From contig NZ_FMVM01000007.1 of assembly GCF_900102085.1 (NCBI RefSeq), positions 1 through 64,000 of the forward strand: DNA of 64,000 nt, given 5' to 3'. Shown piece by piece: positions 49,356 through 58,596 of this stretch. The notes beneath the pieces were generated by a model. The model saw only the letters and a program-made list of their open reading frames with translations, did no database searches and was not told where the DNA came from. Every line of letters begins with the position of its first letter. Position 1 is the first letter of the stretch. Origin of the DNA: Paenibacillus polysaccharolyticus. Its GTDB lineage: Bacteria; Bacillota; Bacilli; Paenibacillales; Paenibacillaceae. The translations under genes were made by a program, and so were the position numbers.

Positions 49356-50696
49356 TTATTTTTCGTCAGCTTCTGCAGCAGCTTCTTCGGCTGGAGCTTC
49401 AACTGGCTCAACAACTTTGCTGTTCTCAACGAGAACTTCGATTGTTTTGCGCAATTTAACTTCATCACGAAGGCTGTCCAGGGAACCGTTACCTTCGAGG
49501 ATGCCACGGATCTCTTCAGCAGGACGCTTGTAAGATTCAGCCATTTTCTCGAGTTCTTGGTTCACTTCTTCATCAGAAACTTCGATATTTTCCGCTTTTC
49601 CTACTGCTTCAAGCACCAGGTTGTTGCGAACACGTTTCGAAGCATCGTCTTGCATTTGTGCTCTCAAGTCAGCTTGAGTCTGACCGGAGAAGCTCATGAA
49701 CATTTCAAGGTTCATGCCTTGGCTGCGAAGACGGTTGTCGAAATCGCGCATCATGTTCTGTACTTCGCTGTCAACCATTGCAGCAGGGATGTCCACTTCA
49801 GCGTTTTCAGCTACTTTTTCTACAACTGCGTTTTCCTGTGCAGCTTTGAACTCATCTGCTTTACGGGAATCCAGTTGTGTTTTGAGGTCAGCTTTGTACT
49901 CTTCCAGAGTATCAAATTCACTAACATCTTTAGCAAACTCATCATCCAGTTCTGGAAGTTGTTTACGTTTGATTTCATGAACTTTCACTTTGAATACGGC
50001 TTGTTTGCCAGCCAGCTCTGTTGCATGGTAGCTCTCTGGGAAAGTCACTTCAACGTCTTTGAAGTCACCAGTGGACAGACCCACTACTTGCTCTTCAAAT
50101 CCTGGAATGAATGTGTTGGAACCCAGTTCCAAGGAATAACGCTCAGCTTGTCCACCTTCGAAAGGTACACCATCAACAGAACCGTCGAAGTCGATTACAG
50201 CAACATCGCCGTTCGCTGCAGCACCTTCGTCAACTACAACCAGTTCAGCATGACGCTGTTGCAAACGCTCCAGCTCTTCTGCAACTTCTGCATCCGTTAC
50301 TTCACCTTTAGCTACAGCAACTTCGATACCTTTGTAGTCACCCAGGGTAACTTCTGGTTTCACAGTTACTTTCGCTTTAAATTTGAAGGATTGTCCTTTA
50401 CCGAATTGCTCGATGTCCACATCAGGACGATCTACCGGGAAGATATCCGTTTGATCAATCGCTTCTGTGTAAGCTTCTGGAAGCAAGATGTCGATTGCTT
50501 CTTGATAAAGGCTTTCCACTCCGAAACGAGCTTCGAAGATTGGACGTGGCACTTTACCTTTACGGAATCCAGGCACGTTTGCTTGTTTTACTACTTTATT
50601 AAAAGCTTTATCGAGTGCTTCTGTTACACGCTCTGCACCGATTTCAACCTCAAGAACCCCAAGGTTCTTCTCTATCTTTTCCCAAGTTGCTTTCAT
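49356..50696 (-). CDS. tig: Trigger factor
   Basis: 446 residues. Ribosome-bound chaperone with prolyl isomerase activity. The ribosome-binding signature is GFRKGKVPRPIFEARFG (~43-59); the FKBP domain spans ~150-240 (DVAVIDFDGSVDGVPFEGG); the C-terminal chaperone arms follow, ending in an Ala/Glu tail. GGAGGGG precedes the ATG. Upstream of clpPX as in many bacteria. Confidence 0.97.
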   Translation of the reverse strand: MKATWEKIEKNLGVLEVEIGAERVTEALDKAFNKVVKQANVPGFRKGKVPRPIFEARFGVESLYQEAIDILLPEAYTEAIDQTDIFPVDRPDVDIEQFGKGQSFKFKAKVTVKPEVTLGDYKGIEVAVAKGEVTDAEVAEELERLQQRHAELVVVDEGAAANGDVAVIDFDGSVDGVPFEGGQAERYSLELGSNTFIPGFEEQVVGLSTGDFKDVEVTFPESYHATELAGKQAVFKVKVHEIKRKQLPELDDEFAKDVSEFDTLEEYKADLKTQLDSRKADEFKAAQENAVVEKVAENAEVDIPAAMVDSEVQNMMRDFDNRLRSQGMNLEMFMSFSGQTQADLRAQMQDDASKRVRNNLVLEAVGKAENIEVSDEEVNQELEKMAESYKRPAEEIRGILEGNGSLDSLRDEVKLRKTIEVLVENSKVVEPVEAPAEEAAAEADEK

Positions 50697-50760
50697 TGTA
50701 TACTTTCCCCTCCAAAATTCACATGTTCACGTAGGCGATCACGTACAAAATAACCATTTT

Positions 50761-50789
50761 AGTATAAACAAGTTTACATTCTTTTTCAA
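50761..50789 (-). promoter_or_regulatory. Promoter of tig
   Basis: Minus strand: TTGAAA (50784-50789), 17-nt spacer, TATACT (50761-50766). A TCAAGGG/CCCTTGA hairpin (50786-50803) overlaps the -35. Confidence 0.72.
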
Positions 50790-50831
50790 GGGGAATCCCT
50801 TGATACGGTTTAAGGTAAACGTTTCCGTCTC

Positions 50832-51803
50832 TTAATGACCGTCCAAACCGGCGGAAACAAACTGTTTCATAGAGCGATATGCCTGCTCTAGTCGAAACCT
50901 CATTGCACCTGTCACAGCGTACATCGAGCGCGTATTTTCCTCATCGTGCGAGCCACCCAGGCTGTCTGCAACCGTCATATGTAGCGCGGCCGCCCAAATG
51001 TCCGCCATATCATCATTTTGCTCGAGCATGGACTGGTAATCCCGGGTTCCATAAACCGCCATAACATATTGTATCCACAGTTCCTGGGCAAAATAAAAGA
51101 GCGTAGGTTCATGAACCTCCGTCTGGTCTGCTACTCGTTCCAGAATCTGCACAATCTGAAGTGGGAATTCTTCCGGTTTGAGTGGAACGTTAGCGATATC
51201 AACCTCTACTTCTTCGTCACCTCTAGTGAAATGAATGATGTCTTGTACCCCTCGACGACGCAGGGTTTGCATGACTCTGAACTGTAATAGTGGATGAAGC
51301 ACCTTCGTTTGCAGCCACCTAATCAGTTCTTCATCCACTTTCGGAACGTCCAAAAATGCCAGTTGTTCGAGAGCCAGCATCGTCTGTTCAGATAGCGGGC
51401 CTTCCATAACTGTACCGAGCAACTTATCTGCGTAACCATCGTCCTGAGCAAGTTTCGATTTGGCGTGTTGCCTTGCCATCTCTTCTTCGCTAATGTCTTC
51501 TTCCTCTTCTTCTCGAATGGTCTGCATTTCTGATTCTTCATATTGAGGGAAAGCAGCCTGCAACCACTCCAGCAACGCTCTCCACTCGTCATAGTGACGT
51601 TCTTCCTGTCCTTGGCATTGCAACAAAAAGCGGAGCAAGTCCATTGCTTCACCGTAACGTTCATTTTCAAGCATAACTGTCAGCTGTATCTGGTAATAGT
51701 CCAGCGTTTTTGGAAACAGCACAATTTTGTTGTTTTGCTCGGTTTCCGGGGTTGTGGATTCCTTGATAGGAGCACCTCCTCTTTTCCTGAATCTCCGGCC
51801 CAT
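50832..51803 (-). CDS. YsoA-like protein
   Basis: 323 residues, soluble, helical, with a basic N-terminus, an acidic EEEEEDISEEE stretch (~98-108) and repeat-like helices resembling TPR-type packing. It occupies the place of ysoA upstream of tig in B. subtilis. No enzymatic motif is seen and the role is unknown. Confidence 0.72.
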   Translation of the reverse strand: MGRRFRKRGGAPIKESTTPETEQNNKIVLFPKTLDYYQIQLTVMLENERYGEAMDLLRFLLQCQGQEERHYDEWRALLEWLQAAFPQYEESEMQTIREEEEEDISEEEMARQHAKSKLAQDDGYADKLLGTVMEGPLSEQTMLALEQLAFLDVPKVDEELIRWLQTKVLHPLLQFRVMQTLRRRGVQDIIHFTRGDEEVEVDIANVPLKPEEFPLQIVQILERVADQTEVHEPTLFYFAQELWIQYVMAVYGTRDYQSMLEQNDDMADIWAAALHMTVADSLGGSHDEENTRSMYAVTGAMRFRLEQAYRSMKQFVSAGLDGH

Positions 51804-51946
51804 ATCGACCGTGAATAGATATATATCAAGGAAATACGGATCTATTTTCTGATTTCTTCTGATATTCTAACATAACCTTAATTAGAAAGAAAAAAACGTT
51901 GCGGCCGCCAAATATCATATATGAAAACAAGCTTAAAATAAAACGT

Positions 51947-51975
51947 TTGATATATTTTTTTACTTATGATATAAT
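51947..51975 (+). promoter_or_regulatory. Promoter of tRNA-Arg copy 1
   Basis: TTGATA (51947-51952), 17-nt spacer, TATAAT (51970-51975), 24 nt before the tRNA. Confidence 0.75.
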
Positions 51976-51999
51976 CATTTTTGCTTGAAAAATTTCCAT

Positions 52000-52073
<74 letters not shown>

Positions 52074-52082
52074 TCAGAAAAG

Positions 52083-52107
52083 AAGCTTCCTTCGGGAAGC
52101 TTTTTTT
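52083..52107 (+). terminator. Terminator after tRNA-Arg copy 1
   Basis: AAGCTTCC TTCG GGAAGCTT followed by a T run: perfect 8-bp stem with a UUCG tetraloop. Confidence 0.92.
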
Positions 52108-52287
52108 GCGTTCTGGGGATGAGAACCCCAGATGGTTAGTCGGAGCATTAGGTTCCGTTGCCTTGTTTCTAAGGTATTCACTTCGTCAACTCTTACCTCA
52201 TGGCTCTGACTAAAGGAAGCAAACCGTTCCTGAAAGCTAATAAACCATTTAACAATACATCAGCACCTCGCTATCGTACCAAAACCT

Positions 52288-52482
52288 CTAACGGTCACCA
52301 TGAAGCTTATTTCTCCCATTTTCATCGTTTTTATTTCCTAACGATCACCAGAGAGCTTATTTCATCGATTTCGTGCTTTTTTTGTGTTTTTTCGCCCTAA
52401 ATTGTCTAAATAGCGTTCCTAGGGATCGTTAGAATTCGAGAAAGCTCTTGTTCCTCCAAATAAGGTTTCTCGTGATCGTTAG
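52288..52482. repeat. Four-copy inverted array of a CTAACGATCACC-type motif
   Basis: CTAACGGTCACCA (52288-52300) and CTAACGATCACCA (52338-52350) on plus, each followed by ...AGCTTATTT; TAGGGATCGTTAG (52420-52432) and TCGTGATCGTTAG (52470-52482), the same motif on minus, each preceded by ...AAATA. The spacing between the pairs is 50 nt in both halves, so the block is a large imperfect palindrome. Confidence 0.75.
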
Positions 52483-52823
52483 AATAAAGTGTCCATATTG
52501 AGCCAATTACGATTCTACTCCGGCTCCATCACAATCACTCAAGTCATGCTAGGGACAGGGCGTGCCAAGTACTTACATCATGCTAAAAGTCATCTATCAC
52601 ACCACTTAATCCAACTTGTATTATTAATTTAAAAATATCAGAAAGAGCAGACCGACTATTTGTTAAGTTTTACTCTCCATTGCTCGATATGACACACAAT
52701 GTTATGCTTGCTTAATGAACATTGTACCAATCCATACATATCATCTTCCTTAGAAGCTGAAGTTGTACTTTGTTTGGTTCAATAACTTGCTTTAAATATA
52801 TATTCAGAATCAGGAGATTAATG

Positions 52824-54059
52824 ATGTCCTCACCTACACAACAACAGCATTCCGTCCCTGCCGGGGGAGAACAACAGTCTCAACAACCCCCTCAAAAATT
52901 CGGGTTGTTACTCGCTGGAATTATTGTTATTGCCGCTACGATGCGGTCCCCCATCACAGCCACCGGTCCTGTCGTGGAATTAATCCGTTCAGACACCGGT
53001 ATCGGACATACGATGGCTGGATTACTAACGTCACTGCCTTTGATCGCTTTTGCAGCTGTCTCACCTTTTGCTCCGCGTCTTGCCAAACGTTTTGGGCTGG
53101 AGACTGCACTCCTGCTTGCTGTCATTATTGTTACCAGCGGAATCACCTTGCGGCTACTCCCTTCTGTTTTGTCTCTTTATGCGGGAACAGCGCTTCTAGG
53201 ATGCGGTATCGCCTTTAGCAATGTACTTCTGCCAAGTCTGATCAAACGTGATTTCCCGTTACGGGTCGGCATTGTCACCGGACTGTATTCCGTTTCGATG
53301 AATATGTTCGCCTCAATCTCTTCAGGTATTAGTGTACCCGTGGCAGAAGCCTCCTCGCTTGGTTGGCGGGCTTCGTTAGGGGTATGGGCCATTCTATCCC
53401 TACTGGCTGTCTTTCTATGGCTTCCGCAGGCACAGAGAGGGCGCAAACAGATGCTCTATATCACTTCCCAGAGCGAGAAGGCACCCACACGTCTACGCAC
53501 TTCTTCTCTTGCCTGGTTCGTGACGTTGTTCATGGGCATTCAGTCGTTAATCTTCTATACAACGATAACTTGGCTTCCCGAGATCCTCGCGGATCAAGGT
53601 TTTAGTGCTGCCTCAGCTGGCTGGATGTTGTCTTTGATGCAAATGGTTAGTGTACCTGCTACCTTCATCGTGCCGATTCTGGCTGGAAAAACACGAGATC
53701 AACGGCTACTCACCACCTTAACGTGTTTATGTCTCATCGTCGGATATGCGTTACTATTCAGCACTACACCTGTTCTCGTCACCACCGGGGTTGCGCTAGC
53801 CGGGATTGGTGCCGGGGCCTCCTTTGGTCTGGTCACGATGTTTTTTGTCCTTCGCACACGTCATGCGCGAGAGGCAGCAAGTCTTTCGGGAATGGCTCAA
53901 TCCTTTGGATACATGCTTGCTGCAGGAGGCCCTTTACTGTTTGGTTTAATGCATGACTGGACCCATGGATGGTCTCTCCCTCTGCTCGTACAGGTTCTTC
54001 TTGCGATCGGACTACTTATGACAGGCCTTCAGGCGAGCAAAGACCGAACCGTTTCTTAG
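52824..54059 (+). CDS. MFS transporter, CynX/NimT-like
   Basis: 411 residues, 12 membrane helices, with a Gln/Pro-rich cytoplasmic N-terminus (~1-28). TMRSPITATGPVVELIR at the first helix, a loop 2-3 region FAPRLAKRFG and loop 8-9 AGKTRDQRL fit the cyanate/2-nitroimidazole exporter branch (YycB-like). Substrate is unknown. The second of two adjacent ATGs (52821, 52824) has AGGAG at the better spacing of 7 nt. The first plus-strand gene of the accessory segment, standing alone. Confidence 0.85.
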   Translation: MSSPTQQQHSVPAGGEQQSQQPPQKFGLLLAGIIVIAATMRSPITATGPVVELIRSDTGIGHTMAGLLTSLPLIAFAAVSPFAPRLAKRFGLETALLLAVIIVTSGITLRLLPSVLSLYAGTALLGCGIAFSNVLLPSLIKRDFPLRVGIVTGLYSVSMNMFASISSGISVPVAEASSLGWRASLGVWAILSLLAVFLWLPQAQRGRKQMLYITSQSEKAPTRLRTSSLAWFVTLFMGIQSLIFYTTITWLPEILADQGFSAASAGWMLSLMQMVSVPATFIVPILAGKTRDQRLLTTLTCLCLIVGYALLFSTTPVLVTTGVALAGIGAGASFGLVTMFFVLRTRHAREAASLSGMAQSFGYMLAAGGPLLFGLMHDWTHGWSLPLLVQVLLAIGLLMTGLQASKDRTVS

Positions 54060-54121
54060 TTTTATAAAAAAAAGTTCACCAGGAGAACGGATAGCTATCC
54101 TTCCCTGGAAACAACAACAAA

Positions 54122-54162
54122 AAACGGCCTCCCCCTGTACGCTTAACAGGGAGAGGCCGTTT
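54122..54162. terminator. Bidirectional terminator between the MFS and S8 protease genes
   Basis: AAACGGCCTCCCCCTGT / ACAGGGAGAGGCCGTTT, a 17-bp stem with one mismatch and a 7-nt loop; the minus-strand exit has T6. It serves the convergent genes on both sides. Confidence 0.85.
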
Positions 54163-54296
54163 CTTATCCTATGTCCCGATTACCGGCTTTACGCTGGTCA
54201 GAGGGAGGCACTACTTTTCTCAAACTATCTGCTTGAAGTAAAAGCTTTAGCTCAAAACCAATACTTTCACCTCATTACCATAAATGCGTACTTCCC

Positions 54297-57200
54297 TTAC
54301 TTCACCTTCACCGTAATGGTATTGGTGGTTGTCACCCCGGCAGCGTTAACCAGCTCGGCACGGTACGTATACGTACCAGATGCTTTGCCTTTCACCGCGG
54401 TTATAGCAAATTGAGGCAGAGGTGTTGTCGCTTTGAGTGACTGTGTATCGATCAACTCATCATTCTCGTAAAGACGATACTCTGTTGCGTTTGTTCCCCA
54501 CCACAAGTTCATCATCACTTTGTAATTGCCGTCTACATCCCAGTTATCATGGGAGAGTACTGCCTTACCAGGCAATGCATCGGTTACTCGTACAGTCAGC
54601 GTCTGACTGCGCGTCACGCCTTTGTCATTGGCCAGCTCGGCAACATACGTGTAGGTACCATTGGTTTTACCTTTAATTTTCGTTTGAGCGAACTGAGCCC
54701 AAGGTGCATTGTAAGTCAATTTTTGCGAATCAACCAACACGCCATCCTCATACAGTTTGTAGCTTGTCGCATTCTCACCCCACCACATGTTCATGGACAC
54801 CGTGTAGTCGCCCCCTAACAGACCATTCACAAAGCCGTTATTGTGGGACAAACTAGGTGTTCCAGGCGCTTTCGTAGCCGGAGTTTCAGGTTCAGTCTGT
54901 GCAGATTCCACTTTAATGGTAGTGCTAGCCGTACCAACAAGACCTTGCTCATCTTTTACCGTTGTTTCCACGGTGTACGTTCCGCCTTCAACACCTTCCA
55001 ATGGGTATTGGAAGCTACCATCCGCCTGAACATTAAACGTACCTTCTTTCAACGTTGAGCCATCTTCTTTTTTCACCACATAGGATGCTTTAAGCGCTGT
55101 CGTCGGATCAAATGTAATGCTCCACCCTTTAGCCAGTGCAGGCGCAACGCGGAAATACAAATCATCCACCGTACCGCCAATAACAATAGCATCCTCCGCT
55201 TTGAAGTCCAATGATTGCGGAGCAGTTACTGCTGGAGCTGTCTTTTTAACCAAAAATGGAGGTGTATCTTCTTTGTAGGTCTTGCCATCCGTGCCGATGG
55301 TCGTGATATCTACGGTGTACAAGCCATCTGCAAGTTCGGTTACTTCTTCCGTTGTGTAATCCGAATACTGACCATCCCAAGCCAGCGTGTATCTGGCATT
55401 TGCGTTGAAGTTATAGTAATTACCAAAGATCGAGCCAATGTATCCATCTTGATAATGACCACCTTCAGGATCAAGGCCGTTATAAATTTCAATGAGTGCA
55501 AACGTCATTGGATTATGGAATTCCATTGCAACGTTCAGCGTATCCAGGGAACCGTCTGCCTTCAACGGATAATAGAACGGATTTTTCGCAGTTCCTTTTA
55601 CCGTTTCAATATATTTCACACCGCTTGAAGTCACATTAAAGTGAGCCACATACGGCACTGTAAACGTGTTGGTTCCATTCGTAATTTCAATGTAGCCCTG
55701 TGCCTCGGTTAGTGTAGTGACACCACGAGGAACCGTAACCGTTACAGCGAGTTCTTCTTCTCCATTCAAAGTGAATGAAGTTTTATCAACGGCAACAGAT
55801 ACCCCAGGCACGGTACGAGTCGGATTCACATTCACCGTGTACTCGCCACCGCTTCCGTTCAAGGCCTGAACCTTGATCGTTTTGGTTACTGTTTTTGCAT
55901 CCGTACTTAAGAAGTTACCGTAGTTAATGCTTCCTGTGATGTTTTCTTTCTCGACAACCGATCCACTCTCGGTATACTGAGTCACATCCATGACTTTGAC
56001 AAAAGCGGCTGGATCAATGGATTTCACCGCTTGAATGCGGCCGGCACCTTGATCAAACACATCATATTTAGCTGTGTCCATGACTTTAGCGTTATTCATC
56101 AAAGCAACTTTGACATCAAAAGGTGTCCAGTCCGGGTGCTTTTCAAGCAACAGCGCAGCTAGACCCGCTACATGCGGTGCAGCCATACTTGTTCCACTTT
56201 TGCGATCGTACGATTGAGCATAATCGGCACCCGGCTCATCTTTACCATAAGCAGGGACGGTGGATAGAATGTTGGAGCCCGGTGCAACAACATCCGGTTT
56301 GATATCCAACGTTACTTTGGCAGGCCCGCGGGAACTGGAAGAACTCATCTCATCCCCAGGTGTTTGACTGCGCTCAAAATCACTGAAGCTTACTTCAACA
56401 GGTTGCCCCGCGTCCAGTTGAGCTTTAATGACTTCACCATCTTCCTTCGACATGCTCAGTGTCGGAATCAGGTCGAAGTTATCACCAAGACTTACGCCAA
56501 TCGGACCAGGAATATTGTTATACACAATAACTGCCACGGCTCCTGCCGCTTTGGCATTGGCAATTTTCTCGACAAAAGCAAGTTCTCCGCGTTGAATCAA
56601 CGCGACTTTGCCTGTAAAATCTTTACCTTCAAAGTCAGCTGGTTTACCCAAAGCTGCAAATTTAACATCATATCGACCTGTCAAAACCGCTTCAGGATCA
56701 GCCGCAAGACTCCATCCCATCACATCCAGACGATATACAGATTCTGTAACAGATAAGGATGTCACTTCGTCCGCTGTTTCATTGTCAGCATTGGGTACTG
56801 GAGCTTCAGCTTGATCAGATTCAGGCTGTGCTGATGCAGCATCTTCTACTCCGTTTTCCGATGTAGTCGCTTCCGCTCCACCTTCTGGCGCGATTACTGG
56901 TGTAACGGCAGGTTCCTGCGTTTCAGGTGCATTCCCCAATTCTGGAGTTTCCTCACCTTCTTCACCGATCCAGAAATGTGTATTCGCCGTAATGACCTGA
57001 CTAGGTCCTGTAGAGTTACCTACCGTAATTGCCATAGCCGATGCCCCCGGTGAACCCAAGGTATAACGATTAGGCCCGCTGTTACCACTGGATACAACCG
57101 CAGTTACACCAGACAGCATCGCGTTGTTCAATGCAACCGAAGTGACATAGCTCGGATCATTACCTTCAGCACCAAGCGACAGGTTGATGACATCCATTCC

Positions 57201-58157
57201 GTCCGCTACTGAGCGGTCAATTCCGCCGAGTACCCAAGACGTCTGTCCACTGCCATAAGGTCCTAAAACACGGTAAGCATAAATATCCGCTTCAGGAGCA
57301 ATCCCGATGACCCCATAGTCTCCTGCTTCACGAGCGGCGACCGTACCTGAAACGTGTGTACCATGAGAAGTATAATAAGAGCTTCCTCTTTCATTAAGCT
57401 CAGGCTGGCCTGATGCTTTCCATTCCTGATAGGTCGCTTCATATGGATCATCATCGTTATCTACAAAATCCCATCCACCTTTATAAGCATCGCGCAGATT
57501 CGGGTGATTGTAGTCAATACCGGTATCAATAACGCCAACTTTCACACCTTTTCCTTTGTACCCCAGATCCCATACTTCAGGAGCTCCGATAAAAGGGGCT
57601 GTATCTTTCATGTGCGGATTCACTTCGCCTGTGTCAGGCGCAAGCGTCACTTCATAGTCAGGATATACACTGACTACACCTGGTATTTGAAGCAATTGTC
57701 CCAATTGGTTCCCTTTTATTTCAAGGGCTACACCATTAAGAGCATATGCATAATTGTCCAGCACTTCGTGTTTGATTTTTTTCTGAGTGAGGCTATGTAC
57801 AAATGACTGTTGTTGGTTTTCAACCTGAGTCACAGCCTTTGTTTCCATAGAGGAGGTAAATGATCTTCCTGAGAGGGTTGATTCGCCTTGAGCTACAGCA
57901 ACAGGTTTGTTAGAAAGCTCAACAATGACTCGTGTGTTCTCTCCGCCGAGACCATTCAGGCTTTTATCCAAAACTGGATCGGCAGCAATTCGAGCTTCCC
58001 TATTGGCAAGCACTTCTCTCATTTGCTTTGCTTTGGTGCTGTTTAACGTGTTATCCAGTTGAATTGCGGAGTCTGCAGAAGCAGCTCCAGCTGCAGGCAG
58101 GATAAGGGAAAAAACCATAAGGACACTCATTAACATAGATATCAATCGTTTATTCAA
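54297..58157 (-). CDS. Secreted subtilisin-family (S8) serine protease, Vpr-like, with PA insert and C-terminal repeats
   Basis: 1286 residues. Signal peptide at 1-~28 (LILPAAGAASA), an I9-like propeptide (~75-175), then the S8 domain with catalytic D211 (GVIDTGID), H265 (SHGTHVSG) and S657 (GTSMAAPH). Between His and Ser there is a protease-associated (PA) domain (~495-590) preceded by an acidic Glu/Pro/Ala stretch (~398-468). Fn3-like beta domains follow (~700-1090). Two tandem ~90-residue repeats end the protein, each with MNxWWGxNATxYxLYE and KGKxxGTYTYxAEL. Likely a nutrient-scavenging extracellular or wall-bound protease; no LPXTG or SLH motif is seen. TTG start with AAGGAGG 8 nt upstream. 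Confidence 0.92.
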   Translation of the reverse strand: MNKRLISMLMSVLMVFSLILPAAGAASADSAIQLDNTLNSTKAKQMREVLANREARIAADPVLDKSLNGLGGENTRVIVELSNKPVAVAQGESTLSGRSFTSSMETKAVTQVENQQQSFVHSLTQKKIKHEVLDNYAYALNGVALEIKGNQLGQLLQIPGVVSVYPDYEVTLAPDTGEVNPHMKDTAPFIGAPEVWDLGYKGKGVKVGVIDTGIDYNHPNLRDAYKGGWDFVDNDDDPYEATYQEWKASGQPELNERGSSYYTSHGTHVSGTVAAREAGDYGVIGIAPEADIYAYRVLGPYGSGQTSWVLGGIDRSVADGMDVINLSLGAEGNDPSYVTSVALNNAMLSGVTAVVSSGNSGPNRYTLGSPGASAMAITVGNSTGPSQVITANTHFWIGEEGEETPELGNAPETQEPAVTPVIAPEGGAEATTSENGVEDAASAQPESDQAEAPVPNADNETADEVTSLSVTESVYRLDVMGWSLAADPEAVLTGRYDVKFAALGKPADFEGKDFTGKVALIQRGELAFVEKIANAKAAGAVAVIVYNNIPGPIGVSLGDNFDLIPTLSMSKEDGEVIKAQLDAGQPVEVSFSDFERSQTPGDEMSSSSSRGPAKVTLDIKPDVVAPGSNILSTVPAYGKDEPGADYAQSYDRKSGTSMAAPHVAGLAALLLEKHPDWTPFDVKVALMNNAKVMDTAKYDVFDQGAGRIQAVKSIDPAAFVKVMDVTQYTESGSVVEKENITGSINYGNFLSTDAKTVTKTIKVQALNGSGGEYTVNVNPTRTVPGVSVAVDKTSFTLNGEEELAVTVTVPRGVTTLTEAQGYIEITNGTNTFTVPYVAHFNVTSSGVKYIETVKGTAKNPFYYPLKADGSLDTLNVAMEFHNPMTFALIEIYNGLDPEGGHYQDGYIGSIFGNYYNFNANARYTLAWDGQYSDYTTEEVTELADGLYTVDITTIGTDGKTYKEDTPPFLVKKTAPAVTAPQSLDFKAEDAIVIGGTVDDLYFRVAPALAKGWSITFDPTTALKASYVVKKEDGSTLKEGTFNVQADGSFQYPLEGVEGGTYTVETTVKDEQGLVGTASTTIKVESAQTEPETPATKAPGTPSLSHNNGFVNGLLGGDYTVSMNMWWGENATSYKLYEDGVLVDSQKLTYNAPWAQFAQTKIKGKTNGTYTYVAELANDKGVTRSQTLTVRVTDALPGKAVLSHDNWDVDGNYKVMMNLWWGTNATEYRLYENDELIDTQSLKATTPLPQFAITAVKGKASGTYTYRAELVNAAGVTTTNTITVKVK

Positions 58158-58596
58158 GGCTATGCCCTCCTTCTTCGTGTAGATGTCTCACCAATGGGAT
58201 CTTGCTGCCAGAAGCACTGCAATACTTTCGACCAAGTTCACCGCCAATCTGCAAGATGTTTGACCCCTGGTAAATTATTCTACCAAAATATCACAAATTC
58301 CTTCTAATTACTTACATTTTGATATAGAAATTACTTATATGGGTCTTTAGTAGGGTAAATATTCGCATTTGTATATTTTTGTCGTTTGGATATTTAAATT
58401 TTAAATTTCCAATATGAAAACAGGAAAAAACCACGCTTTTCTGAACGAAAGAAAGGCATGGTTTTCTATGATTACCATTGCGGATTTTCAGTTTTGATTG
58501 GTTTTATACGATTTTCACCGATGTAAGAATGGGAGAGAATCGTTACCAGTTGAGTGATATAAATTCATATAACATTAAATTTAAGCGATTCAATGT
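58158..58596. other. Gap between the S8 protease and methyltransferase genes
   Basis: 439 bp, A/T-rich. It holds the methyltransferase terminator (58421-58467) and must carry the protease promoter, but no convincing -35/-10 pair was found. Confidence 0.6.
58421..58467 (-). terminator. Terminator after the methyltransferase gene
   Basis: Minus strand: AAAACCATGCCTTTCT ... AGAAAAGCGTGGTTTTTT, a stem of about 15 bp ending in a T run, 130 nt past the stop. Confidence 0.75.

Larger units (their letters stand above)
52074..52823. other. Gene-free accessory gap after tRNA-Arg
   Basis: 750 bp. It holds the tRNA terminator, the rest of the inverted-repeat arm, and a 2+2 array of a short motif (52288-52482). 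52500-52823 is A/T-rich with no clear promoter. A 66-codon frame at 52200 has no SD and runs through the array, so it is not called. Confidence 0.65.

Noticed and set aside
49557..50753. 398-codon plus-strand open frame opposite tig
   Set aside because: Antisense shadow produced by the Glu/Lys-rich codons of tig; Phe/Cys-rich product without motifs.
52200..52400. 66-codon open frame in the gap after tRNA-Arg
   Set aside because: No SD, and it runs through the repeat array.
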